Below, one piece after another: positions 25,771 through 34,979 of a DNA stretch of 64,000 bases. The position numbers and the translations under genes were made by a program. The notes below the pieces were generated by a model. The model had not been told where the DNA came from. It saw only the letters and a program-made list of their open reading frames with translations, and ran no database searches. Source of the DNA: an uncultured Bacilli bacterium (GTDB lineage Bacteria > Bacillota_I > Bacilli_A > RF39 > UBA660); NCBI GenBank assembly GCA_944350345.1, contig CALVOP010000003.1:24638-88637 (forward strand). The letters run 5' to 3'. Each line of letters begins with the position of its first letter. Position 1 is the stretch's first letter.

Positions 25771-26667
25771 ATGCATATAAGTGTATTATTAAACGAATCA
25801 ATCGAATCACTAAATATTAAAGGTAATGGGAAATACATAGATGCGACACTTGGTTATGCAGGTCACTCTAGTGAAATCCTAAGGAGGTTAGAAAAAGAGG
25901 GGTTCCTTTTCGCCTTTGATCAAGATGAAGAAGCAGTAAAATTTAGCACAGAAAAGCTAAATAAAATTAACAGTAACTTTAAAATCTTTCACACAAATTT
26001 TAAAAATATGAAAGAATACATCGACGAAAAAGTTGATGGGATACTATTTGACTTAGGAGTAAGTAGCCCACAACTAGATGAAACAGAAAGAGGATTTAGT
26101 TACCACAATGATGCACCATTAGATATGAGAATGGACAAAAGACAAAAATTAACCGCTTACGATGTAGTAAATAATTATAATCTAGAAAAACTTATAAAAA
26201 TATTTTACGAATACGGAGAAGAAAAATATTCAAGAAATATAGCAAGAGAAATCATAAAAAATAGACCAATAAACACTACATTAGAACTAGCAGAAATAAT
26301 AAAGTCAAGCGTTCCAGAAAAATATAGAAATAGTGCACATCCAGCAAGAAAAGTATTTCAAGCTATAAGAATTGAAGTTAATCAAGAATTAGAAATACTC
26401 GAACAAGCTTTATTAGATGCATTTTCGCTATTAAATAGCGGAGGAAGAATATCAGTAATAACATTTCATTCACTAGAAGACAGAATAGTAAAAAATGTAT
26501 TTAAAAAACTAACAGAAGAAGATGAAGTTAGCAAAAAATTGCCAACTACAAAAACAAATCAAAAAGCAAAATTAATAACGAAAAAACCAATTATTCCTAG
26601 TGAAGAAGAATTAGAAGAAAATAGAAGAAGTAGAAGTGCAAAACTAAGAGTAATTGAAAAAATATAA
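25771..26667 (+). CDS. rsmH: 16S rRNA (cytosine(1402)-N(4))-methyltransferase
   Basis: 298 residues; methylates C1402 in the ribosomal P site using S-adenosylmethionine. HISVLLNESIE at the start, DATLGYAGHS (SAM loop), DGILFDLGVSSPQLDE and the C-terminal RRSRSAKLRVIEK are all standard MraW/RsmH features. Its binding site AGGAG lies in the end of mraZ. Second gene of the mraZ cluster. Confidence 0.96.
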   Translation: MHISVLLNESIESLNIKGNGKYIDATLGYAGHSSEILRRLEKEGFLFAFDQDEEAVKFSTEKLNKINSNFKIFHTNFKNMKEYIDEKVDGILFDLGVSSPQLDETERGFSYHNDAPLDMRMDKRQKLTAYDVVNNYNLEKLIKIFYEYGEEKYSRNIAREIIKNRPINTTLELAEIIKSSVPEKYRNSAHPARKVFQAIRIEVNQELEILEQALLDAFSLLNSGGRISVITFHSLEDRIVKNVFKKLTEEDEVSKKLPTTKTNQKAKLITKKPIIPSEEELEENRRSRSAKLRVIEKI

Positions 26668-26679
26668 AGGAGAATAAAA

Positions 26680-26967
26680 ATGGCTAGAAAAAGAGTAATT
26701 ACATTAAAAGGAGAAAAAGTATTATATGTTTTAATTGGACTATTAATAGTTTTAAACGTCTTAGGTCAATCTTTTTCTATGGCCTTATTAAGTAAAACAA
26801 ACATTGAAGTTGAAAGCATGAGAACAAAGATAGAAAAGCAAGAAAACTTAAATGCAAGTTTAGAAATGAAAATAAACGAATTAGCATCTCTTGACAATAT
26901 TCAAAGTGTTGCATACGCATACGGATTAGAGTATAATAATGATAACATTAGAGTAATTGAAGAGTGA
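26680..26967 (+). CDS. ftsL: FtsL-like cell division protein
   Basis: 95 residues: short basic cytoplasmic start, one transmembrane helix (about 13-36) and an outside coiled coil (SKTNIEVESMRTKIEKQENL). FtsL is poorly conserved in sequence; the identification rests on this topology, on the length and on its place between rsmH and pbpB, where ftsL lies in most Firmicutes. Acts in the divisome with FtsB/DivIC and FtsW-PBP2B. AAGGAGA precedes the ATG. Confidence 0.75.
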   Translation: MARKRVITLKGEKVLYVLIGLLIVLNVLGQSFSMALLSKTNIEVESMRTKIEKQENLNASLEMKINELASLDNIQSVAYAYGLEYNNDNIRVIEE

Positions 26968-26977
26968 GGTGCAATAA

Positions 26978-29113
26978 ATGAGTAAAGCAAGAACCATTAG
27001 AATAAATCGCGTTTTTTTGATGGTTGTTGTTTTTTTGTTTGCACTTATAATTGCTAAATTAGTATATGTAGGATTAAGCCCCGTAGTAGATGGAGTAAAT
27101 ATCAAAGAATTTGCAGATAGTAGGAATACAAAAAAAGAAACCATAGTTGCTAATAGAGGAACAATATATGATTCAAATGGAGAAATATTAGCCCAAAACG
27201 TAAATAGTTATACCGTCATAGCGTACCTAAGTGAATCAAGAACAACTGATCCAGAAAATCCCTACCATGTTGTAGACAAAGAAAAAACAGCAAAATTACT
27301 ATCTCCCATAATAAACATGACAGAAGAAAGAATATTAGAACTATTAAATTATGATGCATACCAAGTAGAACTAGGTCCAGGTGGAAGAGGATTAACGGAA
27401 CTAGTAAAAGAAGAGATAGAAGCATTAGATTTGCCAGGAATAGACTTTATAAAAAGTACAAAAAGATACTATCCAAATGCCGACTTCTTGTCATATACTA
27501 TAGGATATGCAAAAACAGACGAATCAAACAATGTTATAGGAGAGTTAGGAATTGAACTATACTATAACGAGATACTAACTGGTAAAAATGGTTATAAAGA
27601 ATACCAATCAGATATGTATGGATACCAAATAGCAAACACTGAACCACTCATAGAAGAAGCAGAAGACGGAAATGACATATACCTAACAATAGATACAAAC
27701 ATTCAAATGTTTATAGAACAAGCGATGAACACATTAACTGAATACGGTGTTGACTGGGCATCAATAAGTATAACAAATGCAAAAACAGGAGAGATATTAG
27801 GAATAAGCTCTTCTCCAAGCTTTGATCCAAACATAAAAGACATCGAATCATATTACGATCCATTCGTATCATATACATACGAGCCAGGTTCAACAATGAA
27901 GATATTTAGTTTTATGGCAGCAATAGAAAACGGATTATATGATGGAGAAGAATTATATAATAGTGGACAGTTGACGATTGGAGAAGACAAAGTAACAGAT
28001 TGGAACACATACGGATGGGGAAAAATATCATTCAATCGAGGATTCTATGCTTCCAGTAACGTCGCCGCAACATTACTCGCACAAAGACTTGGAAGAGACA
28101 AATTAAAAGACTTTTACGAATCACTAGGATACGGAAAAATAACAGGAATAAATTTGCCCGAAGAACAAACAGGTGTCATAAATTTCAAATATGACATTGA
28201 AGTAGCCAATGCGGCTTTCGGTCAAGGAATGAGTGTAACACCAATTCAAATGGTACAAGCACTCACATCATTAGCAAATAATGGAACAGTAATCAAGCCA
28301 TACATAGTAGATAAAATTATGGACGGAGACGAAATAGTATATGAAGGAAAAAGAGAAGAAGTAAGAAAAGTAGCAAGTCCAGAAACAATAAAACAAGTAT
28401 TAGAACTAATGAATGGAGTAGTAAATTCAGAAGACAGCATAGCAACAGGAACAAGTTACAAAGTAGATTTTGTCAATTTAGCAGGAAAAACAGGAACCGC
28501 GCAGATAGCTAGCTCGAGCGGTGGATACATGACAGGATATTATGACAACATAAGAAGTTTTGCAGGAGTATTTCCATATGAAGATCCAGAAATAATAGTA
28601 TATGCAGTTGTAAGAAGACTAACAGACACATCACTACTACCAGAATCTGTAAAAGCACTAGTAGAAGATGTATCAACTTATTTAAATATAACTAGCACTG
28701 ATATAGTAAAAGAAGAAGGGACATACGAAGTAGATAGTTTCATTAACACTATAACTAAAGAAACAAAAGAAGATTTAGAAAACAACGATTTCGAAGTTAT
28801 TGCAATAGGAGACGGAAGCGTAGTAATAGATCAGTACCCTAAAAAAGGAACCACAATAAATGAGAAAGACAAAATATTTCTACTAACAAACGGGACTAAC
28901 AAAACATATCCAGATATGACAAATTGGTCGAGAAGTGATGTAACATCATTTGCGAACTTAATAGGGTTATCAGTAACATTTGATGGATATGGTTACGTAA
29001 AAAGTATGACGTCAAAAATAGGAGAAACAATAAACCTAAACCAAACATTAAAAGTATCTCTTGAACCAATTTACAATTTAGAAGAGAGTCTAACAGAAAA
29101 CGACAAAGAATGA
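26978..29113 (+). CDS. pbpB: division-specific class B PBP with two PASTA domains (PBP2B/FtsI)
   Basis: 711-residue septal transpeptidase. N-terminal helix (about 10-30), dimerisation domain from VANRGTIYDSNGE, then STMK (after EPG, near residue 306), SSN (in YASSNVAAT) and KTGTAQ, all intact. Residues about 588-705 hold two PASTA repeats (DNDFEV-type and WSRSDVTSFANLIGL), which bind peptidoglycan. It closes the short mraZ-rsmH-ftsL-pbpB cluster: no mraY, murD or ftsW follows, unlike the full division cluster. Confidence 0.94.
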   Translation: MSKARTIRINRVFLMVVVFLFALIIAKLVYVGLSPVVDGVNIKEFADSRNTKKETIVANRGTIYDSNGEILAQNVNSYTVIAYLSESRTTDPENPYHVVDKEKTAKLLSPIINMTEERILELLNYDAYQVELGPGGRGLTELVKEEIEALDLPGIDFIKSTKRYYPNADFLSYTIGYAKTDESNNVIGELGIELYYNEILTGKNGYKEYQSDMYGYQIANTEPLIEEAEDGNDIYLTIDTNIQMFIEQAMNTLTEYGVDWASISITNAKTGEILGISSSPSFDPNIKDIESYYDPFVSYTYEPGSTMKIFSFMAAIENGLYDGEELYNSGQLTIGEDKVTDWNTYGWGKISFNRGFYASSNVAATLLAQRLGRDKLKDFYESLGYGKITGINLPEEQTGVINFKYDIEVANAAFGQGMSVTPIQMVQALTSLANNGTVIKPYIVDKIMDGDEIVYEGKREEVRKVASPETIKQVLELMNGVVNSEDSIATGTSYKVDFVNLAGKTGTAQIASSSGGYMTGYYDNIRSFAGVFPYEDPEIIVYAVVRRLTDTSLLPESVKALVEDVSTYLNITSTDIVKEEGTYEVDSFINTITKETKEDLENNDFEVIAIGDGSVVIDQYPKKGTTINEKDKIFLLTNGTNKTYPDMTNWSRSDVTSFANLIGLSVTFDGYGYVKSMTSKIGETINLNQTLKVSLEPIYNLEESLTENDKE

Positions 29114-29147
29114 CAAGAATATAATGTATTCTAGTAATGGTGATATT

Positions 29148-29573
29148 ATGAGAATATATTATATTTTTTTAATAAAAAAAGAAATAGTAGAATTAACCAA
29201 AACCAAACCTTACAACCTATATAAAATGTTAGAAAACATATATTTAATGAACAATGACGACATAGTATTAGGATACAAAACATTTGAAAAACTGTGCAAA
29301 GTCATAAACAAAAGCAACTTTAGTAAACTTATAAAAGACATAAACAAAGACAATTTAAATTACACATGCTTTAACAATACACATTTATTAAACGATTTCT
29401 TTAAAAATGAAACGACCAAATTAATAATAAATAACAGTCACATGAAATTAAAAAGCAATGTAGAATACCCATCATTCTTAAAAGACGTAAAAAACATACC
29501 CAATTTATTCGTATGTGATTTTATAAATATGGATTATTTCTACATAAAAGACATATTAGTAGAAGCAAAATAA
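29148..29573 (+). CDS. SirA-like protein (putative replication-initiation regulator)
   Basis: 141 residues starting MRIYYIFLIKKEIVEL, which resembles the beginning of B. subtilis SirA (YneE), an inhibitor of DnaA at the origin. The final part, VCDFINMDYFYIKD, also fits the family's closing strand. The stronger argument is position: the next gene is a YneF homologue, as in B. subtilis yneE-yneF. In-frame upstream starts at 29124 lack a binding site; GGTGAT precedes 29148. Sequence similarity is weak, so this is a tentative call. Confidence 0.5.
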   Translation: MRIYYIFLIKKEIVELTKTKPYNLYKMLENIYLMNNDDIVLGYKTFEKLCKVINKSNFSKLIKDINKDNLNYTCFNNTHLLNDFFKNETTKLIINNSHMKLKSNVEYPSFLKDVKNIPNLFVCDFINMDYFYIKDILVEAK

Positions 29574-29637
29574 TCGCAAAGAATAATACTTGTAAAAACA
29601 ACATAAAATTGATAAAATGATAGTGAGGTGACAACAC

Positions 29638-29847
29638 ATGTTAATGGATATACTATATATATTAATTGGATTAATAGTAGGTGTAATAATTGGATTTTTA
29701 ATAGCTAGGCACATTATGAAAAAGCAACTTAAAGAAAATCCGCCAGTAAATGAAGAAATGATAAAAGCACTTATGAGAGGTATGGGAAGAAATCCTAGTC
29801 AAAAACAAGTAAATCAATTAATGAAACAAATGAGTAGATTTCAATAA
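29638..29847 (+). CDS. UPF0154/YneF membrane protein
   Basis: 69 residues: one N-terminal helix with glycine spacing (ILIGLIVGVIIGFLIAR) then the conserved tail KENPPVNEEMIKALMRGMGR and PSQKQVNQLM, the YneF (UPF0154) signature. GTGAGGTGA precedes ATG 29638; a second ATG two codons later is possible. Function unknown; the gene is widespread in Bacilli and Mollicutes. Confidence 0.9.
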   Translation: MLMDILYILIGLIVGVIIGFLIARHIMKKQLKENPPVNEEMIKALMRGMGRNPSQKQVNQLMKQMSRFQ

Positions 29848-29917
29848 TCACTCATTTTTATTTTTTTATCTTTTCTTTTTATAAATTATCATTTAAAATA
29901 AACTTTAGGTGAGTAGA

Positions 29918-31189
29918 ATGAAAGATATAAAATTATCTCCTTTAGACATATATCAAGTAATAAACAAAAGCATATTAAACGAAACTGATAAATTAGTTTT
30001 AACGATACTTTATATGCCACTTATAGGAAATAACAGCATAACTTTATATCAAACGTTATATAGTGAGTTAAGCCTAAATAATTACATAACTAGAGAACTT
30101 TCGCACCATCACTTAATAAGTACCACTGGATTAGGAATTAAAGAACTAACCGAAGCCAGAATGAAACTTGAAGGAATTGGGTTAATGAAAACGTATATAA
30201 AAGAAGACGACATAAATAGCTATATTTATGAACTATATAGTCCAATAAGTCCAAATGAATTTTTTAACCATCCAATATTTAATATGGTTTTATTTAACAA
30301 TATAGGAAAAGAAGAATACAATAGATTAATAAATTATTTTAAAGTTCCAAAGATAGATTTTAAAAATTACACAGATATAACATCCCCATTTGATATGTGT
30401 TTTAAAAGTGAATGTTTTACACCACTTGAAATAGAAGAAAATATAATCAAAAAAGAAACATTAAAACTAAATTATGAACTTGATTTTGATTTTGATATTA
30501 TAATTAAAAGTATTCCAAAAAGCATATTTAACAGCAGATGTTTAAACAAAAGCATGAAAGAATTAATAATCAATTTAGGATTTTTATACGAATTAGACCC
30601 ACTAACAATGGCAGACTTAATAAAAACAGCTTTAAATGAAAAAGGATGCATAGAAAAAGAAGCATTAAGAAAAAATGTAAGAAAATACTATCAATTTAAC
30701 AATAGTAATAGATTACCAAGTTTAATTTTTAAAAGTCAACCCGAATACTTAAAAAGTAATAAAACAGATAATACAAATCGTACTAGACTAATAAGAGTAT
30801 TCGAAAATACAAGTCCTTACCAATTTTTAAGAGCAAAATATAAAGGTGCTAGGCCAACTGACAGAGATATGAGCATACTAGAAAACCTGCTAGTTGACTT
30901 AAAACTAAATCCAGCAGTAGTAAATGTACTAATAGATTATGTACTTAAAACCAATAACAACAAACTAGTAAAAGCATATATAGATACAATTGCAGGACAA
31001 TGGAAGCGAAGTGGAGTAGAAACAGCAAGTGAAGCCATGGATTTTGCTGAAAAAGAACATAAGAAAAAAACAAAAAGCAAAAAAACAATAGAAAAAACAC
31101 CTGTTTGGTTCAACAAAGAGATAGAAAAAGAAGAAGTGAGCGAAGAAGAAAAAAAGGAATTAGAAGAACTATTAAAGGAGTTTAAATAA
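29918..31189 (+). CDS. dnaB: replication initiation protein DnaB (helicase-loader, DnaB-type of Bacilli)
   Basis: 423 residues. N-terminal winged-helix region (LSPLDIYQVINKSILNETDK, LVLTILYMPLIG) followed by a central segment and a C-terminal DnaD-like domain (about 300-370) ending in the YIDTIAGQWKRSGVETA motif. It loads the replicative helicase at the origin with DnaD and DnaI. ATG 29918 follows AGGTGAG; GTG 29909 is an alternative three codons earlier. Its last stop base is the first base of dnaI (overlap of one base). Confidence 0.88.
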   Translation: MKDIKLSPLDIYQVINKSILNETDKLVLTILYMPLIGNNSITLYQTLYSELSLNNYITRELSHHHLISTTGLGIKELTEARMKLEGIGLMKTYIKEDDINSYIYELYSPISPNEFFNHPIFNMVLFNNIGKEEYNRLINYFKVPKIDFKNYTDITSPFDMCFKSECFTPLEIEENIIKKETLKLNYELDFDFDIIIKSIPKSIFNSRCLNKSMKELIINLGFLYELDPLTMADLIKTALNEKGCIEKEALRKNVRKYYQFNNSNRLPSLIFKSQPEYLKSNKTDNTNRTRLIRVFENTSPYQFLRAKYKGARPTDRDMSILENLLVDLKLNPAVVNVLIDYVLKTNNNKLVKAYIDTIAGQWKRSGVETASEAMDFAEKEHKKKTKSKKTIEKTPVWFNKEIEKEEVSEEEKKELEELLKEFK

Positions 31190-32094
31190 TGCAAAAAATA
31201 AGTAATATGAACAAATACAAAAAGAAAGATTTAACACTAACATTAAGAAAAAGTTTTATGCTGGCATTAAAAGACGAAAAATTTGTTAAATTAGTAAATA
31301 GACTAGATGTAGATGAAGAGACATTAATAAAATATACTACAAAACTAGAAAATACAGTTAGTGAACTTAATAATTGCAGCGGATGTAAAGGAATTAGCCA
31401 TTGCAAAAACAGAGTAACTGGCTATGTAAGCTATCCAGGAAAACAAAATAACGGACTTGTATTTTCATACATTCCATGCAAACATCAAAAAGAACTATCT
31501 AAAATAAAAAATACAGTTACATTTTTTGAAACTCCCAAATTTTTAAGAGAAGCAAAAATGAAAGACATATATTTAAATGATAAAAGAAGAATAGAAGTAA
31601 TAAAATACGCGAAAAAATTTATAGATTCTTATAAAAACGGAGAAAAAATAAAAGGACTATATTTATACGGATCGTTTGGCAGTGGAAAAAGTTACATAAT
31701 CAACGCATTATTAAACGAATTAGGAAAAGAAGGAGTAATATGTATAAGCGTATACTATCCAAGTCTACTTAAAACATTAAAAGAAGGATTTAAAACAAAT
31801 TACGAAGAAAGACTAAAAGAGATAATAGAATGTGATGTATTATTATTAGACGACATAGGCGCAGAAAATAATACAGCATGGGCTAGAGACGAAATATTAG
31901 GGACAATTTTGCAATACAGGATGGACAATGGTCTACCAACATTTTTTACATCGAACTTAAATTTAGAAGAATTAGAAGAGCACCTTAAAACCACTACTAA
32001 TAGCACTGATAAAATAAAAGCGAGAAGAATAATAGAGAGAATAAAACAACTTACTGAACCACTAGAATTAGTCAGCAAAAACTTGAGAAAATAA
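31189..32094 (+). CDS. dnaI: primosomal protein DnaI (helicase loader ATPase)
   Basis: 301 residues. The N-terminal part has a zinc-type cluster (NCSGCKGISHC), then an AAA+ domain with Walker A GSFGSGKSYI near residue 163, Walker B LLLDDIGAE near 218 and an arginine-rich sensor end (KARRIIERIKQL). DnaI delivers the replicative helicase to DNA. Read in a coupled pair with dnaB. The promoter of the following accessory gene starts inside its last codons. Confidence 0.94.
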   Translation: MQKISNMNKYKKKDLTLTLRKSFMLALKDEKFVKLVNRLDVDEETLIKYTTKLENTVSELNNCSGCKGISHCKNRVTGYVSYPGKQNNGLVFSYIPCKHQKELSKIKNTVTFFETPKFLREAKMKDIYLNDKRRIEVIKYAKKFIDSYKNGEKIKGLYLYGSFGSGKSYIINALLNELGKEGVICISVYYPSLLKTLKEGFKTNYEERLKEIIECDVLLLDDIGAENNTAWARDEILGTILQYRMDNGLPTFFTSNLNLEELEEHLKTTTNSTDKIKARRIIERIKQLTEPLELVSKNLRK

Positions 32095-32111
32095 GTTTAA
32101 TGTGATATAAT
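32083..32111 (+). promoter_or_regulatory. promoter of the AbiEii-like operon
   Basis: TTGAGA (32083-32088), 17 bases, TATAAT (32106-32111). The -35 lies inside the end of dnaI. Confidence 0.75.
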
Positions 32112-32138
32112 ACATTTTTATAAAAAGGGGTATTGGTT

Positions 32139-32969
32139 ATGGAATTAAAAAATGGTGATCAGTTAAAAGCATATTTGAAAAAAGAATCAAAAAGATTGGG
32201 GATTTCAATTAATAGTACGTATAATGCATTTTTTACTAGAAATTTATTAGAAAGTATATCTGGGCTAAATTATGGAAATTTCGTTGTTAAAGGTAGTTTT
32301 TCTCAATTAATTCACTCAGGGACAATGTATAGGCCAGTCACTGATATTGATTTAGCAAGCAATAATGAAATTTCAGCTTTAAACCTTTTATATGAATTTT
32401 TAAACGGACAAAGTTCATTTATAACATATCAAATTAATAGAGAACCGCGTGTTACATCTCATGGCACTCATAATTTTTCAGTTTATTGTATGTTTGATAG
32501 TATTAAACATTCAATTGGAATTGATTTTATGCCAAATTATAATTGCTTATACGAAATTCAATATAAACCAGTTCCCAAAATATTTTTAGGAGATAACGAA
32601 TTTTATGTTAACACTCCATCATATGAAGAGTATTTAGCAGAAAAAGTTTGTATTGTTGCTGAAAATAATGCGTCTGGAAGAATTTTTAGAGTTAAAGATT
32701 TTTATGATATATATAAATTGCATAATGGTAAATATGATTATGAAAAATTTTCTATGTATTTTCAAAAAATGTTAAAAGATAGAAAACGTATTTCTATTGA
32801 TGATGTCGATGCAAAGCATTTGAATAAAGATCTAATATTAAGAATCCAAGATATGTGGAATAATGTTAAAAGCAATCATGAATTCTTGGATAGTTCGGTA
32901 GAACTTGAAGAAGCAGTTTATTATAGTAAAGGCGTTTTAGAAGACCAAATATTAAGGTTAAGGAGGTAA
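32139..32969 (+). CDS. AbiEii/AbiGii-type nucleotidyltransferase (putative toxin)
   Basis: 276-residue member of the DNA-polymerase-beta-like nucleotidyltransferases. The motif VVKGSFSQLIHSG with DIDLAS gives the G-S ... D-x-D metal site; a third acidic residue is in SIGIDFMP. EEYLAEKVCIVAENN and GRIFRVKDFYDIYKL are the conserved C-terminal features of AbiEii. In AbiE systems this protein is the toxin, paired with AbiEi upstream; no AbiEi-like gene is here. Instead two small charged proteins follow at once. The family usually shows KGGT where this has KGSF. ATG 32139 follows AAGGGG; an in-frame TTG lies at 32133. Codons are more T-rich than those of dnaB-dnaI. Confidence 0.8.
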   Translation: MELKNGDQLKAYLKKESKRLGISINSTYNAFFTRNLLESISGLNYGNFVVKGSFSQLIHSGTMYRPVTDIDLASNNEISALNLLYEFLNGQSSFITYQINREPRVTSHGTHNFSVYCMFDSIKHSIGIDFMPNYNCLYEIQYKPVPKIFLGDNEFYVNTPSYEEYLAEKVCIVAENNASGRIFRVKDFYDIYKLHNGKYDYEKFSMYFQKMLKDRKRISIDDVDAKHLNKDLILRIQDMWNNVKSNHEFLDSSVELEEAVYYSKGVLEDQILRLRR

Positions 32970-32970
32970 T

Positions 32971-33177
32971 ATGGATAAAACATCATTTGATGGCAAAATG
33001 AGTATGTTAGTGACAGAAAAGAGGCTTTTAGAAACTAGTTACAAAAGAACAAAGGATGAGGAGGTACAGTTGGAAATAAAAAGAAGAATAATACACATAA
33101 GAAGCGAAATGCAAAAATTAAAAAAGGAATATAACGAAAATCCAAATACCTTAGAAGAAATTGAGGGGATAGAATGA
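32971..33177 (+). CDS. small charged helical protein, first of two related genes; candidate antitoxin/partner
   Basis: 68 residues, almost all predicted helix, rich in Lys, Glu and Arg. It starts one base after the nucleotidyltransferase stop, with AAGGAGG inside the end of that gene, and overlaps the next gene by four bases, so the three are certainly one transcript and probably coupled in translation. Its central helix shares T-K-D-E-x4-E-I-K-x2-I-x2-I with the following protein. No HTH visible. Acting as antitoxin is an inference from position only. Confidence 0.6.
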   Translation: MDKTSFDGKMSMLVTEKRLLETSYKRTKDEEVQLEIKRRIIHIRSEMQKLKKEYNENPNTLEEIEGIE

Positions 33178-33368
33178 GTTATAAAGATGAACTATTTGAT
33201 TTACAACTTAGAGAGCAAATTTTAAAAGTGGAATTTTACAAAACTAAAGACGAAAAACGAAAAAAAGAAATTAAGGCATTAATTAGTGAAATAAACCGAG
33301 CAAAAAATACAATTGAAAAACATCAAACAAAAGCATACAAAAAGGCTGGACTTTATTTTAAATTTTAA
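33174..33368 (+). CDS. small charged helical protein, second of two related genes
   Basis: 64 residues, helical, Lys/Glu-rich, with the same T-K-D-E-x4-E-I-K-x2-I-x2-I core as the preceding 68-residue protein, so the two look like a tandem duplication. ATG overlaps the preceding stop (ATGA) with GAGGGGA upstream. It ends at a hairpin terminator that closes the three-gene unit. Function unknown. Confidence 0.6.
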   Translation: MSYKDELFDLQLREQILKVEFYKTKDEKRKKEIKALISEINRAKNTIEKHQTKAYKKAGLYFKF

Positions 33369-33398
33369 GCGTTCATTAAAACAATGGATGCTTTTTAA
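33368..33398 (+). terminator. terminator of the AbiEii-like operon
   Basis: GCGTTCATT pairs with AATGGATGC (two G-T pairs) across AAAAC, followed by TTTTT. Confidence 0.7.
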
Positions 33399-33417
33399 TT
33401 GTAAAGGGAGAAGCAAC

Positions 33418-33924
33418 ATGATAACAAGATGAAAACGGGACAATATATTTAGTAAGTGAAGATAATGCATTACTAACTATATACAAATTGGTTATTGATG
33501 AAATAACTGATGAAGTGCAAATCAAGAGTGTTCAAGATTTATTAAAATCAAATGAAACACTAATAAATTTATATGATATAAATTTATTAGATGGAAATAA
33601 TTTAGTTGTAAAGTTAGAAAATGGAAATTATCTAATAAATATTAAACTTAAAGATGAGTTAAAAAATTTGAAAACCTACAAATAGTTTATGTAGATGAAA
33701 GTAGAGAAATTGCTGAAAGATTAGGTGCAAAAATAGAATATGGATATGTGACTTTTGCTACTATACACTTAAGTACCTATGGAATTGTAGCATTGGGTAA
33801 AGTGGAAAATCCACAAAGAAATGATATTATCATAGCGTATATAATTATAATAATATGTGTTGTTAGGGGAATAGTAGGGTCAGCTTTATATATAAAATTT
33901 ATAAAGAAAAAAAGATTTAATTAA
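33418..33924 (+). pseudogene. decayed sortase-type surface protein gene
   Basis: A binding site AAGGGAG and an ATG (33418) open a frame that stops after four codons. The gene continues one frame over from about 33425 (DENGTIYLVSEDNALLTIYK and on to 33685), then shifts again near 33670 into FENLQIVYVDESREIAERLG and ends at 33924 with HLSTYGIVALG, NPQRN, a hydrophobic helix and KKKRFN. This tail matches that of the surface protein at 101-415, but the sorting motif NPQT has become NPQR. At least two frameshifts and a large internal loss make it non-functional. Confidence 0.8.
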
Positions 33925-33946
33925 AAAAACTGCTCAAAAAAAATAC

Positions 33947-34062
33947 TTGACTGAATATAATTAATGTAGTATGATTATTTTGCTTTGAGTTTTCGCGAGA
34001 AAACTTAATAAAAATACAAAATATGATACACCAGGATGTGTGTATAAGAAGGGAGAAATTAT
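33947..34062 (+). promoter_or_regulatory. str operon promoter and leader
   Basis: TTGACT (33947-33952), 17 bases, TATGAT (33970-33975). The leader of about 80 bases contains a perfect hairpin AGTTTTC-gcga-GAAAACT and a second stem pairing ATACAC with GTGTAT. They have no T run, so they are more likely stabilising or autoregulatory than terminators. Confidence 0.7.
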
Positions 34063-34479
34063 ATGCCTACAATTAACCAATTAGTTAGAAAGAAAAGAGG
34101 ACAAAAAGTAAGAAAAAGTAAAAGTCCAGTATTAGGAATGGGATTTAATACTAAAGATAGAAAAAGAACAAATTATGCTTCACCACAAAAACGTGGAGTA
34201 TGTACACGTGTAGGAACAAAAACGCCAAAAAAACCAAACTCAGCACTTAGAAAATATGCACGTGTTAAATTAAGTAATAACTACGAAGTAACATGCTACA
34301 TTCCAGGAGAAGGACACAATTTACAAGAGCACAGTGTAGTACTAATTAGAGGCGGTCGTGTAAAAGACCTAATTGGAGTACGTTATCACATTGTACGTGG
34401 AACATTAGATACAGCTGGTATAGATGCAAGAAGACAAGGTAGAAGTAAATACGGAACTAAAAAACCAAAAAGTAATTAA
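34063..34479 (+). CDS. rpsL: 30S ribosomal protein S12
   Basis: 138 residues of the decoding centre. [17 protein letters not shown] and [18 protein letters not shown] are diagnostic; the lysines of both segments, where streptomycin-resistance changes occur, are the ordinary sensitive form. AAGGGAG precedes the ATG. First gene of the str operon, with rpsG 17 bases on. Confidence 0.98.
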   Translation: MPTINQLVRKKRGQKVRKSKSPVLGMGFNTKDRKRTNYASPQKRGVCTRVGTKTPKKPNSALRKYARVKLSNNYEVTCYIPGEGHNLQEHSVVLIRGGRVKDLIGVRYHIVRGTLDTAGIDARRQGRSKYGTKKPKSN

Positions 34480-34496
34480 TAGAAAGGAGAATTACA

Positions 34497-34964
34497 ATGC
34501 GTAAAAAAAGAGCAGAAATAAGAGAAGTATTACCAGATCCAATTTATAATTCAAAAGTAGTAACAAAACTAATAAATAGAATTATGATAGGTGGTAAAAA
34601 AGGAACAGCACAAACAATATTATATGATGCATTTAATATTGTAAAAGAAAAAACTGGTAAAGATCCAATGGAAGTATTTGAACTTGCATTTGAAAATATC
34701 AAGCCATCACTAGAAATAAAAAGTAGACGTATTGGTGGAGGTAACTATCAAGTACCAGTTGAAGTAAGAAAAGAAAGACAGCAAGCATTAACATTACGTT
34801 GGTTAGTGCAATATGCAAAAAATAGAAATGGCAAAGGAATGGCAGAAAACCTTGCTGACGAAATAATTGATGCTTCAAACGGAGTAGGTGGTGCAGTTAA
34901 AAAACGTGAAGATACACACAAAATGGCAGAAGCTAACAAAGCATATGCTCATTATAGATGGTAA
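34497..34964 (+). CDS. rpsG: 30S ribosomal protein S7
   Basis: 155-residue primary 16S rRNA-binding protein of the head of the small subunit. [35 protein letters not shown] and the closing [14 protein letters not shown] are standard. AAAGGAG before the ATG; fusA follows after 15 bases. Confidence 0.98.
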   Translation: MRKKRAEIREVLPDPIYNSKVVTKLINRIMIGGKKGTAQTILYDAFNIVKEKTGKDPMEVFELAFENIKPSLEIKSRRIGGGNYQVPVEVRKERQQALTLRWLVQYAKNRNGKGMAENLADEIIDASNGVGGAVKKREDTHKMAEANKAYAHYRW

Positions 34965-34979
34965 GAAGGGAGAAAATAT

